From Scalesia atractyloides (taxonomy: Eukaryota > Streptophyta > Magnoliopsida > Asterales > Asteraceae): 64,000 nucleotides of DNA. The stretch is from contig CAMTDV010000030.1 in the NCBI GenBank assembly GCA_947069175.1, forward strand, positions 93,057,916 through 93,121,915, given 5' to 3'. Below, piece by piece: positions 33,833 to 45,165 of the stretch. Numbering within the stretch: the stretch's first letter is position 1; every line of letters starts with the position of its first letter. The position numbers and the translations under genes are program-made. The notes beneath the pieces are model-generated. The model ran no database searches. It was given only the letters and a program-made list of their open reading frames with translations, and was not told the DNA's origin.

Positions 33833-35313
33833 TGTAACATCCTGTTTTATGAACCAATAAGATTATATTTAAAGTTCATAATTTATATATTGTTGAACGG
33901 GTGAGTAATGAGTAAAATGGTTAGTTGACATATGAGATACCTAGACGAGTATTTAGTGTTCTGAGAGACTATTTATCTATAATGATAATATATATTATAT
34001 TTGACCCTACTCCATTTTTAATGAAACTTAAGTTAAAAATGTAGAGAAAAATGAGTCGTTCTAATAGTATATTTATAACTTTCTAAAGCGTTGTATTTTA
34101 AAAGCTATAAGAGAAAAACAAATGAAGCAGCTGAATTAATTATTAGTTATAATATATAATAATAAATCTTTAACACTTAAGAATTGACCATTCATACGTA
34201 TCTGAATTCATATGTACGTGTCCTAATTTTGATGTGCACGGGTCGCAGAAGGGAGAAAACATATTAAGTAAACTTCATATAGAAGTAAACTTTTATGTTA
34301 AGATAAAATGGAGTGCATAAATTGTCTATAACTAGAATCGATGTTACTCAGTTTCATACTTCAAAATCTCAATGAGAACATTTTAACACCAGAATCATAA
34401 GTTTTTAATATCTAGTTTGGTGTTCTCATATATTGTTTTCAGGTATATTCTTGTCTAAATTTGTGCTCACTTAATACTATTAGTATTATTAGTAGTAATA
34501 TTAGTATTACAATTTTTAAGTATTAGGGTTATTATCAGGGACGGGTATTAGATAGCCTAGCTTTAGTTAGGTATGGACTAATCAACCATGCCTAAACAAG
34601 GCAACGTTAACCAATATCCAACAATGATAATAACTAGTTAAGTGTATCGTTACCTAACTTAGGATTATGTAATTTGTGTCAGGACCTTGAGGTAATACCG
34701 GAACATACTAGCAACTGTTATCAATTATTACATAACTAGCAAGAGGTGACTTTTATGAATGCTTTCTAAATGTGAACATGCTTGTCCTAAACTGTAATAA
34801 TATGGCAAGACTGTTGTACGCATGTATATAACCTGAGCATGACATAAACATGATATTTGTGGTCCCATTATACGTGCTGCTACGTCAGGATTTGTCGGTA
34901 CTATACCCGTGGTATAGTGGGCATTGACTGTATGATTATGTAAGTTACGTGGTGACGTCGGGTTATGATGACATGGGCGGGTACAAGTCATGAGTAATTA
35001 ATGTGATTTATAAATTGTGTATATTCATGAACTCACCAGTGAGCTGACGTCTTTTAAGCATATGTCACAGGAAATGATGGTTAGTGTTGTGCGGGTGGTT
35101 TATATCGGATAGGCGTGGCTAGTGGAATAAAGTATCCCAGACTTTCTTATCTGGTGGAAATTTTGGATGGACGGCTAAGAATAGTTTGATCAAACTTTGC
35201 ACCATTAAGTTTCCAACTTTTGTATCTTATAGTTTGTATTAATAAAATAAGTATTTCTTTGTAAGTTGGTATCAATTGTGTATGGTGCATCCTAATCTGG
35301 GTGTGGTGTCACA
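33833..35313 (+). mobile_element. solo LTR inside copia pol
   Basis: 1481 bp, TGTAACATCCTG to GTGGTGTCACA. Flanks are GAAAT (33828-33832) and AAAAT (35314-35318), one mismatch apart. The copia reading frame joins exactly across it. It has the TGTAACATCC...TGTCACA termini of the gypsy-type LTRs but a different body and no tRNA-like modules that I can see. No coding content. Confidence 0.9.
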
Positions 35314-35318
35314 AAAAT

Positions 35319-36520
35319 TGATGTTCAACCTAGCAATAACATATATCATCTTTCTAAACATCAGAAAAATGGTACTAGTGATTCATTTCTATGGCATTGT
35401 AGACTTAGCCACATAAGCAAGGCACGCATAAAATGGCTCCAATCTGAGGGGATTCTTGAATCCACCGGAACGGACTCATTTGATGATTGCGAATCATGCT
35501 TAGCTGGCAAACTCACCAAGGATCCCTTCACCCATGTTGGTGAACGAGCTAGTGATCTATTAGGACTCATACACTCAGATGTATGTGGTCCTTTTAGAAC
35601 CATGACTAGGAATCACGAGAGATACTTCGTTACATTCATCGACGATTACAGTCGATGTGCTTATGTTTATCTCATGAAGCATAAGCATGAAACCTTTGAA
35701 ACGTTCAAAGAGTTTCAGAACGAGGTTGAAAACCAACTTAATAGAAAGATTAAAATGCTTCCCTCAGATCGAGGTGGTGAATACCTCAACTTAGAATTTC
35801 TCGATCATCTGAAGGAATGTGGAATAGTTTCACAACCCACTCCACCAGGCACACCCCAACTTAATGGCGTGTGTGAAAGGAGAAATCGAACCCTGCTGAA
35901 TATGGTTCGATCGATGATGTGTAGAACAAATTTGCCTTACTCCTTTTGGGGTTTTGCTCTTATGACTGCTGCACGACTCGTAAATCTAGAGTCGATCAAA
36001 AAGGTGAACAAGACTCCATATGAGATATGGTATGGGCGTAAGCCAAACTTGAGTTACCTTAGAATATGGGGGTGTGATGCATACATCTCAAGTGATTCTG
36101 ATGACAAGCTCGACCCTCGAGGCGAAAAGGTTGTTTTCGTCGGATATTATAACCAAAGCGGTTATTACTTCTACCATCCTGATGCAAATACGATTTCCAT
36201 CAAAAGGAAGGCTAAAAGATTCCTTGAAGATGAACTTCTTAGTCGAGGAACTGGAAGTAACCTAGTGGATCTTGAAGAAGTTCAAGGACCACAAACAACC
36301 GTTGAGGAGGTCGGAACGTCTGAACCACAACAAATTGTTGACACTGATTCAGACTTAAACGCAAGCCTTCGCAGAAGCATCAGGACTCGTAAAGAACCCG
36401 ATAGATACCTTAGGCATATTGAGGGTTCTGAAGTCCTAACAGTAGCCGAGTCTGATGACGAGCCTACTAGTACAAATCTGTTGTTTCTAATCCAGATTCT
36501 GCGAAATGGCTAGAGGCCAT
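35319..36520 (+). pseudogene. copia GAG-pre-integrase and integrase
   Basis: The HHCC-type zinc region (FLWHCRLSHISKARIKWL, CESC) is followed by the integrase core. The catalytic triad is visible as HSDVCGPF, PSDRGGEY and NGVCERRNR. The C-terminal part has NKTPYEIWYGRKPNLSYLRI and FVGYYNQSGYYFY. The frame 35602-36513 is open for 303 codons, with the open part extending upstream. It then shifts at about 36480, just before SAKWLEAMEAEM, which begins the RT region. Confidence 0.9.
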
Positions 36521-38094
36521 GGAAGCCGAGATGCAATCCATGCGTGACAATCAAGTATGGGAGTTGATTGAGCTACCCCCGAATCTCGGGCAGTAGGGAG
36601 CAAAAGGGTTTTCAAAAGAAAAACCGACATGCATGGAAATATACAAACCTATAAGGCACGGCTAGTAGCGAAAGGTTTCACTCAAACTCAAGGTGTTGAC
36701 TATGATGAAACTTTCTCGCCCGTTGCTATGATCAAATCGATCAGGATATTACTTGCCATAGCTGCGTACTATGATTACGAAGTTTGGCAAATGGATGTTA
36801 AAACCGTCTTTCTTAATGGACATCTTTCTGAAGATGTTTATATGGTTCAACCTGACGGTTTTATCAATCCAAAATACCCCAATAGGGTATGTAAGCTAAA
36901 CAAGTCCATTTATGGACTCAAGCAAGCGTCTCGGAGCAGGAATCTTCGTTTTGACCAGAAAGTCAAAGAGTTTGGTTTTGTCAAGAACGAAGATGAACCT
37001 TGTGTTTACAGAAAGGCTAGTGGGAGTGCTATACCATTTCTCATCTTTTATGTAGATGATATATTGATCATTGGAAACAACACCCCATGCTTAAGGAAAT
37101 TAAACGATGGTTGGGATCTTGTTTCGCAATGAAGGATCTTGGAGAAGCCGCTTACATTCTAGGAATCAAGATCTATAGGAATAGATCTAAGCGACTTCTT
37201 GGGCTAACTCAGAGCACATACATAGATAAAGTGATAAGACGCTTTAAGATGGAAAACTCCAAGAAAGGAGGTGTTCCAATGACTAAAGGAACCATCTTGA
37301 ACAAATCACAAGCTCCCTCTGAGGACCGTGAGATAAAGCAAATGGAAGCAGTTCCATATGCTTCCGCGATTGGTTCCATCATGTATGCTATGGTATGTAC
37401 TTGACCAGACGTCTCGTATGCCTTAAGCATGACAAGCCGTTACCAGCATAGCCCTAGGACTGCCCACTGGACTGCAGTTAAGAACATTCTTAAGTACTTG
37501 AGAAGGACAAAAGATATGTTCTTGATATTTGAAGGAGTCAATGAGGAGCTCACTGTAAAATGTTACACTGATGCTAGTTTTCAAACTGACCGAGATACCT
37601 CTCGCTCACAAACGGGTTTCGTGTTCACTCTCAACGGAGGAGCTGTCTAATGGAAAAGCTCCAAGCAGAGTGTTGTGGCTGATTCCACCATGGAATCTGA
37701 ATACATTGCCGCATCAGATGCCGCAAAGGAAGCTGCTTGGATGAAGAAGTTTATAACAGATCTCGATGTTGTTCCAAGTATCATGAAACCCATCCAGATA
37801 TTTTGTGATAACACAGGTGCCATTGCCCAAGCCAAGGAGCCTAGATCTCATCACAAAGCCAAGCACATTTTGAGAAAGTTCCACTACATACGTGAGATTG
37901 TGGAACGTGGAGACATCGTTATAAGCAAAATTGACACAGATCAAAACCTAGCCGACACGTTTACTAAGCCAATGACTCAAGAAAAACATGATCGTCACAT
38001 GGACTTTATTGGGCTTAGATTAGCTAGTGATATGTTTCGATTTAGTATTTGGATGTACGAACATCAAACAGTTGTACTCTTGCATTCGTTTTGA
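36521..38094 (+). pseudogene. copia reverse transcriptase and RNase H, disrupted
   Basis: RT motifs are YKARLVAKGFTQTQGVDYDE, VWQMDVKTVFLNG, SIYGLKQASR and the catalytic YVDDILIIGN. Defects: a stop at about 36595, a frame change at about 37085, an in-frame TGA in the phrase CT*PDVSYAL (about 37402, probably from CGA), and a TAA before WKSSKQS (about 37648). RNase H keeps CYTDASF, STMESEYIAASDAAKEA and DNTGAIAQAKEP..HHKAKHI, ending ADTFTKPM. The domain order confirms Ty1/copia. Confidence 0.92.
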
Positions 38095-38892
38095 TTTACT
38101 AGTTAAATGCAATTCTTGAATCCCACAACTGTGTTCGAATTTGATACGTTTAATCCATGAATCTTGTATTCTAAATTATCCGTAGTCGGTCAGACTCGTG
38201 GAAACGTTTCTGAATTAAGACTATTCTGACTTTGGACTCAAGGAGTTGACTTCCAAACTCAGAGACCTCATTACGAATGACGTTGGATGTAACTCGCATC
38301 AAATCATCTTCACGGATCTTGGTCATAAGATTTATTTGATTTTGTATACTCATTTAGTATCTTCTGACCTGAGATACATACTAGACTTTCGTTTACTAAA
38401 GATTATTCTTTGATCAGTATCAACCACTATCGCGTAACTGCCAGTCATAAAGGCATTGGTTGGGAGTAGCTCTGAAGTTCAGTGGGAGTTGTATGTAGTC
38501 AAAATGGGATTCTGTACTCTTACATTGTATGTAACAGTTAGACATCTGGCCGCCCTCGTTGATTCAAACTGGTGAAGTGTAAGGCCTTACCCAAACTTAC
38601 TGTGTGTTTGATTGGACCACTTTGATTCTTGAACGAGAACGATAATGATTGAACACCATATGAGATTGAACCTGATCCATGTCTCATTGTTCAATCGATG
38701 TCTTTTACGGAAAGAATAGATGACAACGATTACCATAAGTCTACTATCTTCAAGTAGCAATTCGTTGCTAAAGGGAAGATACCTTGGTTAGTGACTTTAA
38801 AGTGTCATGACCTGTTGGGGGCAGCTATGTGTAGCTAGAGCACCGCTGGTTGTCTGTGTTGAGATCTTATCATAGACCGTCCAAGTGGGAGC
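38095..38892 (+). other. copia 3' region with polypurine tract
   Basis: Noncoding. It ends CCAAGTGGGAGC directly before the right LTR at 38893; AAGTGGGAGC is the usual copia polypurine tract. Confidence 0.8.
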
Positions 38893-39815
38893 TGTTGGAT
38901 TTTTATGTCCAGTTCGATAAGTCAACGCTACCGACCGGGTCTTGACCCGTAAGAGTTACACCATGGGCAACAAACTTAAATCCACTTAACTAGTTTAACT
39001 GGTAATTATGAACAATATGCGAAACGCATCATAATTATATTTATGATCATAAGCGGGATTATTTCATTGTTGCGGGCATTAACTAATTGGCGGGTACATT
39101 GACCGGGTGAGACGGGTATACTTGCTATGCCACTTATCGCACATGCAAGGGACCTCCAACACTTGGCACACATGCATTATGCCCACCAATTGGAATGCAT
39201 GCATTATGCCCACCAATTGGAATGCATGCATTATATCCACAATAAGAATCCGCGCAAAAGATCTCCATGTGCTATAAAAGGGGGTGTTGGGTCTTGCTTT
39301 GAGATAGAGGAAGAACATGCAATAATCTCACAACACCCACAACCACAACCGGTCAGAACCGTCGCCGTCCCCGCCGGCCAGAACTGCCGTCGTCGCCGGG
39401 TGTCGCCACCGCTAGGACCGCCGGCCACCACCTCTGCCACCCGACCCGAACCCGTGCTTCGCTGGTTCGTATAACTAGCACTTGTTCGTTGAACCTCGGT
39501 GTCTCAACCGGTTTATTACTAACCGAAGGTACAACTAAACCCCCTATGGTTTGCATTTATATTTCGTGTTTGCATGTCGGTGACTTTGTTCCATTACGGG
39601 CATTTCTTGGTATAAAAGTGTTCATGTTAGTTTGTTACATACGCTTCCTTTGCCTAAAATGTATATATGTATTTTTCAACTAGTTAAAGTTTATTATATA
39701 CATGTACACTTACTTGTCAAAAGTGTTTTGACTAATCTTTGTAATAAATAAACACATACATATATGAACCGGGTTCACAAAAATAAAAGTAAAATTATAC
39801 CATGGACTTCCTACA
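38893..39815 (+). repeat. copia right LTR
   Basis: 923 bp, TGTTGGATTTTTATGTCC to CTTCCTACA. TATA box TATAAAA at 39273-39279. The words CCACCAATTGGAATGCATGC repeat in tandem (27-bp period) at about 39184-39235; the left LTR has fewer units. It keeps the empty target site for the gypsy-type insertion. Confidence 0.95.
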
Positions 39816-39820
39816 ATGTG

Positions 39821-40605
39821 TTCATGAACAGGTCATGAATGAGATTTTATGTTCGTGTTCGTTCGTTAAGGAAGAAAATGAAGTTGTTCGTGTTCCTTTG
39901 TTAATTTTAGTTACCAAACACAAACGAACGTTCATCAATCTACAGAAACACAAATGGGCGTTCATGAACACACATGAACACAAACAAGTGTGTATGAATT
40001 ACATAAACGAACACAAACGAACGTGAATGAATATAAACAAACACAAACGAACATGTATTAAATTTCGAATATGATCGCATCAAAGAAGCTAAGTAGATCT
40101 ACCCAAAATATACCTACCTAATTCCCCAAACATCCTTAAGTACTTAACATAATTCTAATAAGCATATGTAACAGATGAAATCGATCTGAGAGGCAGTAAA
40201 CGTGTTTAACACTCTCGCAAACATTATGAATCGTTGATGCAAAATAAACAAATGTTTAGGGTTTTTGGGTTTGTAGTTTCATTTGTATTTTTGTGTGGGT
40301 AATAAAATAAAAAGGAATAAATATAAATTATTAATTATTAATATGTAAAAAAATTTAAAACCCCAAACACAAACGAACACGTTATCGAACATTCACGAAC
40401 ATAAATGAACGAACGCGGCCTCTGTTCGTGTTCATTTGTTTAACTAAATGACGTGTTCGTTCATTTATTAAACAAACGAATACAAACTAACTTCCTGTTG
40501 AACGATTCACAAACTGTTCGCCTTTGGTTTGTTTGCAGCCCTAGATCTTAGTTTGCGCATCCCTTAGGCAGTCCGCAACCCAGGTATAGGTTTTTGGATA
40601 GACGG
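39821..40605. other. right part of the hAT-like element
   Basis: Dense in GTTCGTGTTCGTTCGTT and AACACAAACGAAC words in both orientations, with an unrelated AT-rich middle (40060-40340). No gene; the frame at 39802-40026 is repeat translation. Confidence 0.5.
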
Positions 40606-41008
40606 TGTTGGATTAATCGGTATCGTTTACGGGTCACGGTTCGTGACATTATCGGGTCACGGAACGAGTGAAAAATAGGTTGCATGTTAATGGATAAAAG
40701 CCATGTTTAAAAGCTGCACGTTTTATAAATCTTGGATGTGCACGTTGGAAGGTGTTCCTAATTTTGTGGAGTTGATAAGTTTAATGAAAAGTGTACGTTG
40801 GAGATAAGAAGAAGTCAGAAGGAATACCTATTCTTTAGGAGAATTATTCTTTTAATATTCCCACGTACATACTTGAATGTAGTATATAAATAGCTTTTGT
40901 TTAGTGAATAAGAATTGAAGCTTTTCATTTGCAATCGTCTGCACATTACTATATTTTCATATACATACATAAGTGAATTGTGTGTGAGTGTGGGGCCTGG
41001 AACCAACA
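40606..41008 (+). mobile_element. 403-bp copia-type solo LTR
   Basis: TGTTGGATTAATCGG to GGAACCAACA with matching TGTTGG/CCAACA ends. It is flanked by the perfect duplication GACGG (40601-40605 and 41009-41013). A TATA box (TATATAAATAG) lies at about 40881. The flanks joined without it match 8570-8650, which supports the boundaries. Confidence 0.92.
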
Positions 41009-41013
41009 GACGG

Positions 41014-42041
41014 AAACATACGAGGAAGTGAGAGGGAAAGGAGAGTGATTGACGTTGCTAACATGGCGAGGAGAGAGAGACAACTGCCCATAAAGGGTAC
41101 CAACATGGCCAGCTCAATTATTTTGGAGGCCTCAAAGCAAAATAAAAATGCTGGCCCTCCAATTTTATATTATTTGCGGATTTATATATTCAGCTTTTAC
41201 TTGGGGAGGAACAATGTTTTAACTAAATATTGAAGAATTAATTGTTGAAAATTAGATAGATAGAAAAGTTGATGAATTAATTCTTAAAATTTAAATAGAT
41301 GTTTTCTTTTCTGCTGGGGTCAAATGCTTATAGCAGAATAGTTAAAATTCGAACTCATGCTTCCTAAGAAAAGAACCAAGCTTACCACCAGTCCACCACC
41401 AGACTACTTCTGGACTTTTTGATTGAAACTATGGAGTAAATATAAATATCGGTATGGTTTTAAAAAATGAGTCCCTAAAATGTTTTGGACCTAAAGCCCT
41501 AGCTTCATAATAATTGGGTTTGGGCCGGGCCCTGGGCACAAACCATTCTTTGAGAAGGTAGGAGACAACGAGGTGGTCCGTCTAACACCTCTGAGATAGC
41601 CTAATGTGGAAGGGTCCGTAAACATCTCATGATGCAAATGCTCTTATTTTATCCACAACATGTAAGATTTTCCTTGGATGTTAAAAATTTGAAGATATTG
41701 AAATAATAGGCTTCCTCTATGGATCATCATGTTACTGCAAGGAAAAGGTTTAGATAAATTTATAAAAATACTTGAACAGGATAAATACATTTATGATTGA
41801 ATCTATTGCTTCATTACAAGGTATTTGATAGTTGTGTCTTAAAAGAATTATATGTATAAGTTAACACAAATTACAATGTCTAAAAAGAATTATATGCAAA
41901 AGTTATACAAATTACAAGATCTTATAAATACAAGTGACAACAAACTAAGTTGTGGGTTGCATCAAAGGTCTTGTAGTATTGTGATATCAAGGTGTGTATA
42001 TAGCGGTGTTTCTCTCTGCAAAGTTGAAGGTTCGAGTCATA
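41014..42041. other. 3' flank of copy C
   Basis: Part of the block duplicated with the genes. GCTTCATTACAAGG.ATT occurs here (about 41808) and after copy A (about 9110). Similar phrases follow copies D (45366) and E (51758). The last 200 bp is probably the copy C 3' UTR. Confidence 0.5.
41338..41412 (-). repeat. tRNA-like / SINE head remnant
   Basis: The minus strand has AGTCTGGTGGTGGACT (D-arm-like) and then ATGAGTTCGAATTTTA (box B). It resembles the modules in the large LTRs but stands alone. No tail or target duplication was defined. Confidence 0.4.
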
Positions 42042-42974
42042 TCAAGCTACGACAACACTAACACTGTGAGAGACCTTCTCACCGTCCGAAGGCAAATTAA
42101 CGTAGTCGTGATCAAATGCCTCAGGCTCAGCAACCTCAAGTGCCAATTCACCGCGCAAACTCTTGCAGTAATTATACAACACAGTGTTGGCCGCAGTGAT
42201 CCCAAGTAAGATCATCATTACAACAAGCGAACCAAGCATCTTAAGCGCGAAAACATCTAGACATGAAGAGCAAATCCCCACAATGAACGCACCAAAAACG
42301 CCAAAACACAACATAACTAACAACGAAACCAATCTCATCCCCCTAATCAAATACTTGCTCCGCTTCAAAGGCGCAAATCCCCATTTCGATTCGACCACAA
42401 CCACGACAAAAGCCAGCGACCAATTCACGTGAAAGTATACAATAATCGCGATCAGAACCGCACCCATGATTGCCGAAAACCACAAGATGTAAACCGAATT
42501 GTAATCAATAACAAACCCTGAGGTATTTGCCAATATAAGAACTGCTACAACAAACAAAAGGAAGCATACGGTGATCAAAACTATAAGAACATAAGCTGCG
42601 ATCGCGGTCGAAACAAGCAGGAAGAAGGAGAAGATTAGGGACTTGAGGGTGTCCAAGAAGTTGACCGGCTCACCAAAGAAAGCATGGTGTGTGGTGTAGG
42701 TGATCGTGCCTATGGCACATAAGGCGATAACGTGGACGATTAAGGTGTAGTAAAGATACGATGTTAGAAGTTTTTGATGGTCGTTTGAGTTGTCGTTGGT
42801 GAATGGTTGGTCGGAGAGATGGCGGCTGAGGGTGGGGGTGATGATGAGAGAGAAAGAGAGAGGGAGGAAGAGGAGAGAGAAGGTGAGGAAGTGGGTGTAC
42901 CTGGAGAAGATGATCCTCTTTGACTGTGAGAGGACCCCGGTGAAGTTTAGGGTGTGGATTTGTGTTATTTCCAT
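42042..42974 (-). CDS. membrane-protein family copy C
   Basis: Intact 310-aa frame starting MEITQIHTLNFTGVLSQSK. Hydrophobic segments are at about 28-50, 80-105, 117-150, 160-185, 218-242 and 252-275. Between segments 4 and 5 is NWSLAFVVVVVESKWGF then KRSKYLIRGMR. THHAFFGEPVNFLDTLK lies between segments 2 and 3. The C-terminus has TAANTVLYNYCKSLRGEL and ends in VSVVVA. Its N-terminal 50 residues are almost identical to copy A, so A and C are probably close sisters. A 43-bp tandem duplication in the promoter-proximal region sets it apart from the others. Function unknown; see copy B for the family link. Confidence 0.87.
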   Translation of the reverse strand: MEITQIHTLNFTGVLSQSKRIIFSRYTHFLTFSLLFLPLSFSLIITPTLSRHLSDQPFTNDNSNDHQKLLTSYLYYTLIVHVIALCAIGTITYTTHHAFFGEPVNFLDTLKSLIFSFFLLVSTAIAAYVLIVLITVCFLLFVVAVLILANTSGFVIDYNSVYILWFSAIMGAVLIAIIVYFHVNWSLAFVVVVVESKWGFAPLKRSKYLIRGMRLVSLLVMLCFGVFGAFIVGICSSCLDVFALKMLGSLVVMMILLGITAANTVLYNYCKSLRGELALEVAEPEAFDHDYVNLPSDGEKVSHSVSVVVA

Positions 42975-43018
42975 GACGGCCGGCAGATCACGGTGGTCGG
43001 GCGACTGCGGATGATCTT

Positions 43019-43107
43019 AATCCGTTAGTTTTGATGAGTTGTGTACTTGTGTTCCTGTGTTTTAATCCGCAAGTTTTGATGAGTTGTGTACTTGTGTTCC
43101 TGTGTTT
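43019..43107. repeat. 43-bp tandem duplication upstream of copy C
   Basis: Two copies of a unit containing AGTTTTGATGAGTTGTGTAC and TTGTGTTCCTGTGTTT, directly adjacent. Read on the minus strand they contain the AGGAACACAAGTACACAAC block shared by copies B, D and E. Confidence 0.9.
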
Positions 43108-43109
43108 AT

Positions 43110-43117
43110 TTTATATA
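43110..43117 (-). promoter_or_regulatory. TATA box candidate of copy C
   Basis: Minus-strand TATATAAA, upstream of the duplicated block and 136 bp from the start codon. Copy D has the same word at the matching place (46503-46510). Confidence 0.5.
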
Positions 43118-43284
43118 TTATGATCTGTCCAATGATTGTTTGCCACGTTGGATGTTGACTTTGACGATGTCAATGAATTGGTCTATTTAGGGATGCTGTA
43201 TGGGACTCTAGTTTCTTTGGAATTTGACTCGTGCATATTAGACTTGGAATAATCATACATTAATATAAACTCATAAAAGCCAAA

Positions 43285-43460
43285 AATGATGAAAGCATAC
43301 TTTTCAATATATAAATTTTCTCTCTATTATTTTTCTCCAAATTAATGATGAAAGCAAAGTTTTCAATATTTAAATTCTCTCTATTATTTTTTCTCCAAAT
43401 TAATGATGAAAGCAATGTTTTCAATATTTAATTTCTCTCAATTTATTTTTCTCTCAATTG
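43285..43460. repeat. three-copy 60-bp tandem repeat
   Basis: About three units, each with AATGATGAAAGCA, TTTTCAATAT.TAAAT and TCTCTATTATTTTTCTCC. Confidence 0.85.
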
Positions 43461-43743
43461 TATAATAAAGTTTTAGCGTATGACAAAAGTGTGTAATATT
43501 ATATGTTAAAGAACGATCCTATAATTAGGTGAATCAAATGTGTAACATGAAGTGATATTATATAATTTTCATACAAATGAACATTAAACATGCAAATTAA
43601 ATTTAGTTGAATACATCTCATCTTTTAAAAAAAAGTATACAAAGAAAATTACAAAAGTCATTAACCTTATCTCTTAAATATGATAATTATATATCAATAA
43701 ACTATAGCTGATCTGTTTTATCTTATACCCCTCACATTCAGGA

Positions 43744-45165
43744 GGTAGGGGTGGTTTTCACCCATCACTCATCACTCACTCACAACTTCCAATCAAGTTC
43801 CGTCATATCATTAAGCATTATTCCATCACTTACAACTTTTTTAGTGAAAATACCCATTACTTATAATACCCAACAATAAACACTCACACCCCCTCACATG
43901 GTTCCATCACTCATTCACACATAACGCGTCAAAAAAGTCGCAGGTTATAAAAATTAAATTGGTGTGTGATAAATGATGGTGGCGGTGGTCTTTACAATTC
44001 TCCACGCGTGCAAAATGTTCATCACGGACAAAAAGGCACCGCCCCGGGTCCCCTTAGAGTAGGGCAACCCCATATGGTTTAAAAACAACTACATATCGTT
44101 TAAAAACTGGTTTTTAAAACCTTGGTTTTAACAATAGGCTTCCTAAAGCCTGAATGGATTATCCATGCTAATGCAGCTGACATATTGATAGATAAAAATA
44201 ATATTCCCAATTAAATATAATTCAATATGTTTCTTATTTTTTATTTCTTACATTTCTTTTTATTAAGAGTTAATTACTGTTTTTGTCCCTGTGGTTTGTC
44301 GAAAATCACTATTTCAGTCCATTAGTTTAAAATTTGTGATTTCAGTCCCTGTGATTTCACTTTCGTAACCATTTCAGTCCCCCTCGCAACTATTTCAGTC
44401 CATGTACTTACAGAATATATGGATTGAAGTGGTTACGAAAGTGAAACCACAGGAACTAAAATCGTAATTTTTAAACTAATGGACTGAAATAGTGATTTTT
44501 GATAAACCACAGGGACGAAAACAATAATTAACTCTTTTATTAATATTTTCCTTTCATTCTTTGCTGAGGTCTTTTATAAAATGGTGGACTTGGACTATTC
44601 GCATAGTGGGCTTATTGCTGTCTGTGGGCTGCTGATTGATGATGCTTCGGCTTGGATGCATAATGGGCTTATTTGAAGACTGGGCTTGTGGCCTTATGTT
44701 TCTCCTTATATAACTCAAGAGATAATGAGTTTTTACCTAATCTAGTTATCTCAGCTCTATTATTGTTCTCACTTTCTCTCTCTATTCTCTCTCTAAAGTT
44801 AGGGTTTCTGTACTTGCGAGATTTGTGAGTTTGGTGATCTTTCTGATCATAGGCCACCCGGGGTGGTGAAGATTTTGTGTGTGATGAAACCTGTTCACGC
44901 GTAAACAATTACAAAACACCACCGCCACCCCCTTACCATCATGCGTCAACCTTAAATCCCGTTATATTTTTGACGCGTTGTGTTTTGATTGATGTGAGGG
45001 AAATTGTTGGTTGCGGGGTAATTGTTGAATGTGGTGGTGAGTGATGACCATTTCCACTAAAAAAAGTTGTGACTGATGGAGTAATGGTTGATAACATGGC
45101 GGAACTTGATTGGATGTTGTGAGTGATGGAATTTGTACAAGTGATAACCACCCTACCCCTTAGAG
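43744..45165. mobile_element. element with long (about 300 bp) terminal inverted repeats
   Basis: The left arm (43744-44060) and inverted right arm (44840-45165) align throughout. Shared words are TAGGG.TGGTT.TCAC, CATCACTCACAAC, CCAATCAAGTTCCG, CACAACTTTTTTAGTG, ACAACGCGTCAAAAA-like and GGTGGCGGTGG. The centre is noncoding and holds a foldback MITE. The long arms suggest a Mutator-like or foldback element. I found no transposase and no clear 9-bp target duplication. Confidence 0.75.
44267..44534. mobile_element. foldback MITE inside the long-TIR element
   Basis: 268 bp, GAGTTAATTACTGTTTTTGT to its inverse ...AATAATTAACTC. Both arms contain TCCCTGTGGTTT and CAGTCCATTAGTTT. Same family as the elements at 6162 and 58282. 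Confidence 0.85.

Larger units (their letters stand above)
20055..39815 (+). mobile_element. Ty1/copia retrotransposon, decayed, with nested insertions
   Basis: The outer LTR element, flanked by the perfect 5-bp duplication ATGTG (20050-20054 and 39816-39820). LTRs begin TGTTGGATTTTTAT and end CCATGGACTTCCTACA. The left LTR is 20055-20470 plus 30712-31215, split by a gypsy element. The right LTR is 38893-39815. They are about 920 and 923 bp and very similar. Order inside is gag, protease, integrase, RT, RNase H, which defines copia. Several stops and frameshifts make it defective. A solo LTR interrupts pol. The copia part alone would be about 8 kb. Confidence 0.95.
19996..40544. mobile_element. 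hAT-like element split by the copia insertion
   Basis: The two outer pieces, 19996-20054 and 39816-40544, share the repetitive GTTCGTTTGTT / AACGAACACAAACGAAC vocabulary. They end in an inverted pair, GGTGCAAACGAACAC on the left and (inverted) GGGCTGCAAACAAACC on the right. Removing the copia element gives about 780 bp of noncoding, inverted-repeat-rich DNA, as in non-autonomous hAT elements. No 8-bp target duplication could be defined, so the exact ends are uncertain. Confidence 0.5.

Noticed and set aside
44579..44935. A copia LTR with TATA box near 44704 and CT-rich leader
   Set aside because: Its right part (from 44840) aligns with the inverted arm of the long-TIR element, so the LTR reading is not needed. 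The left part remains unassigned.
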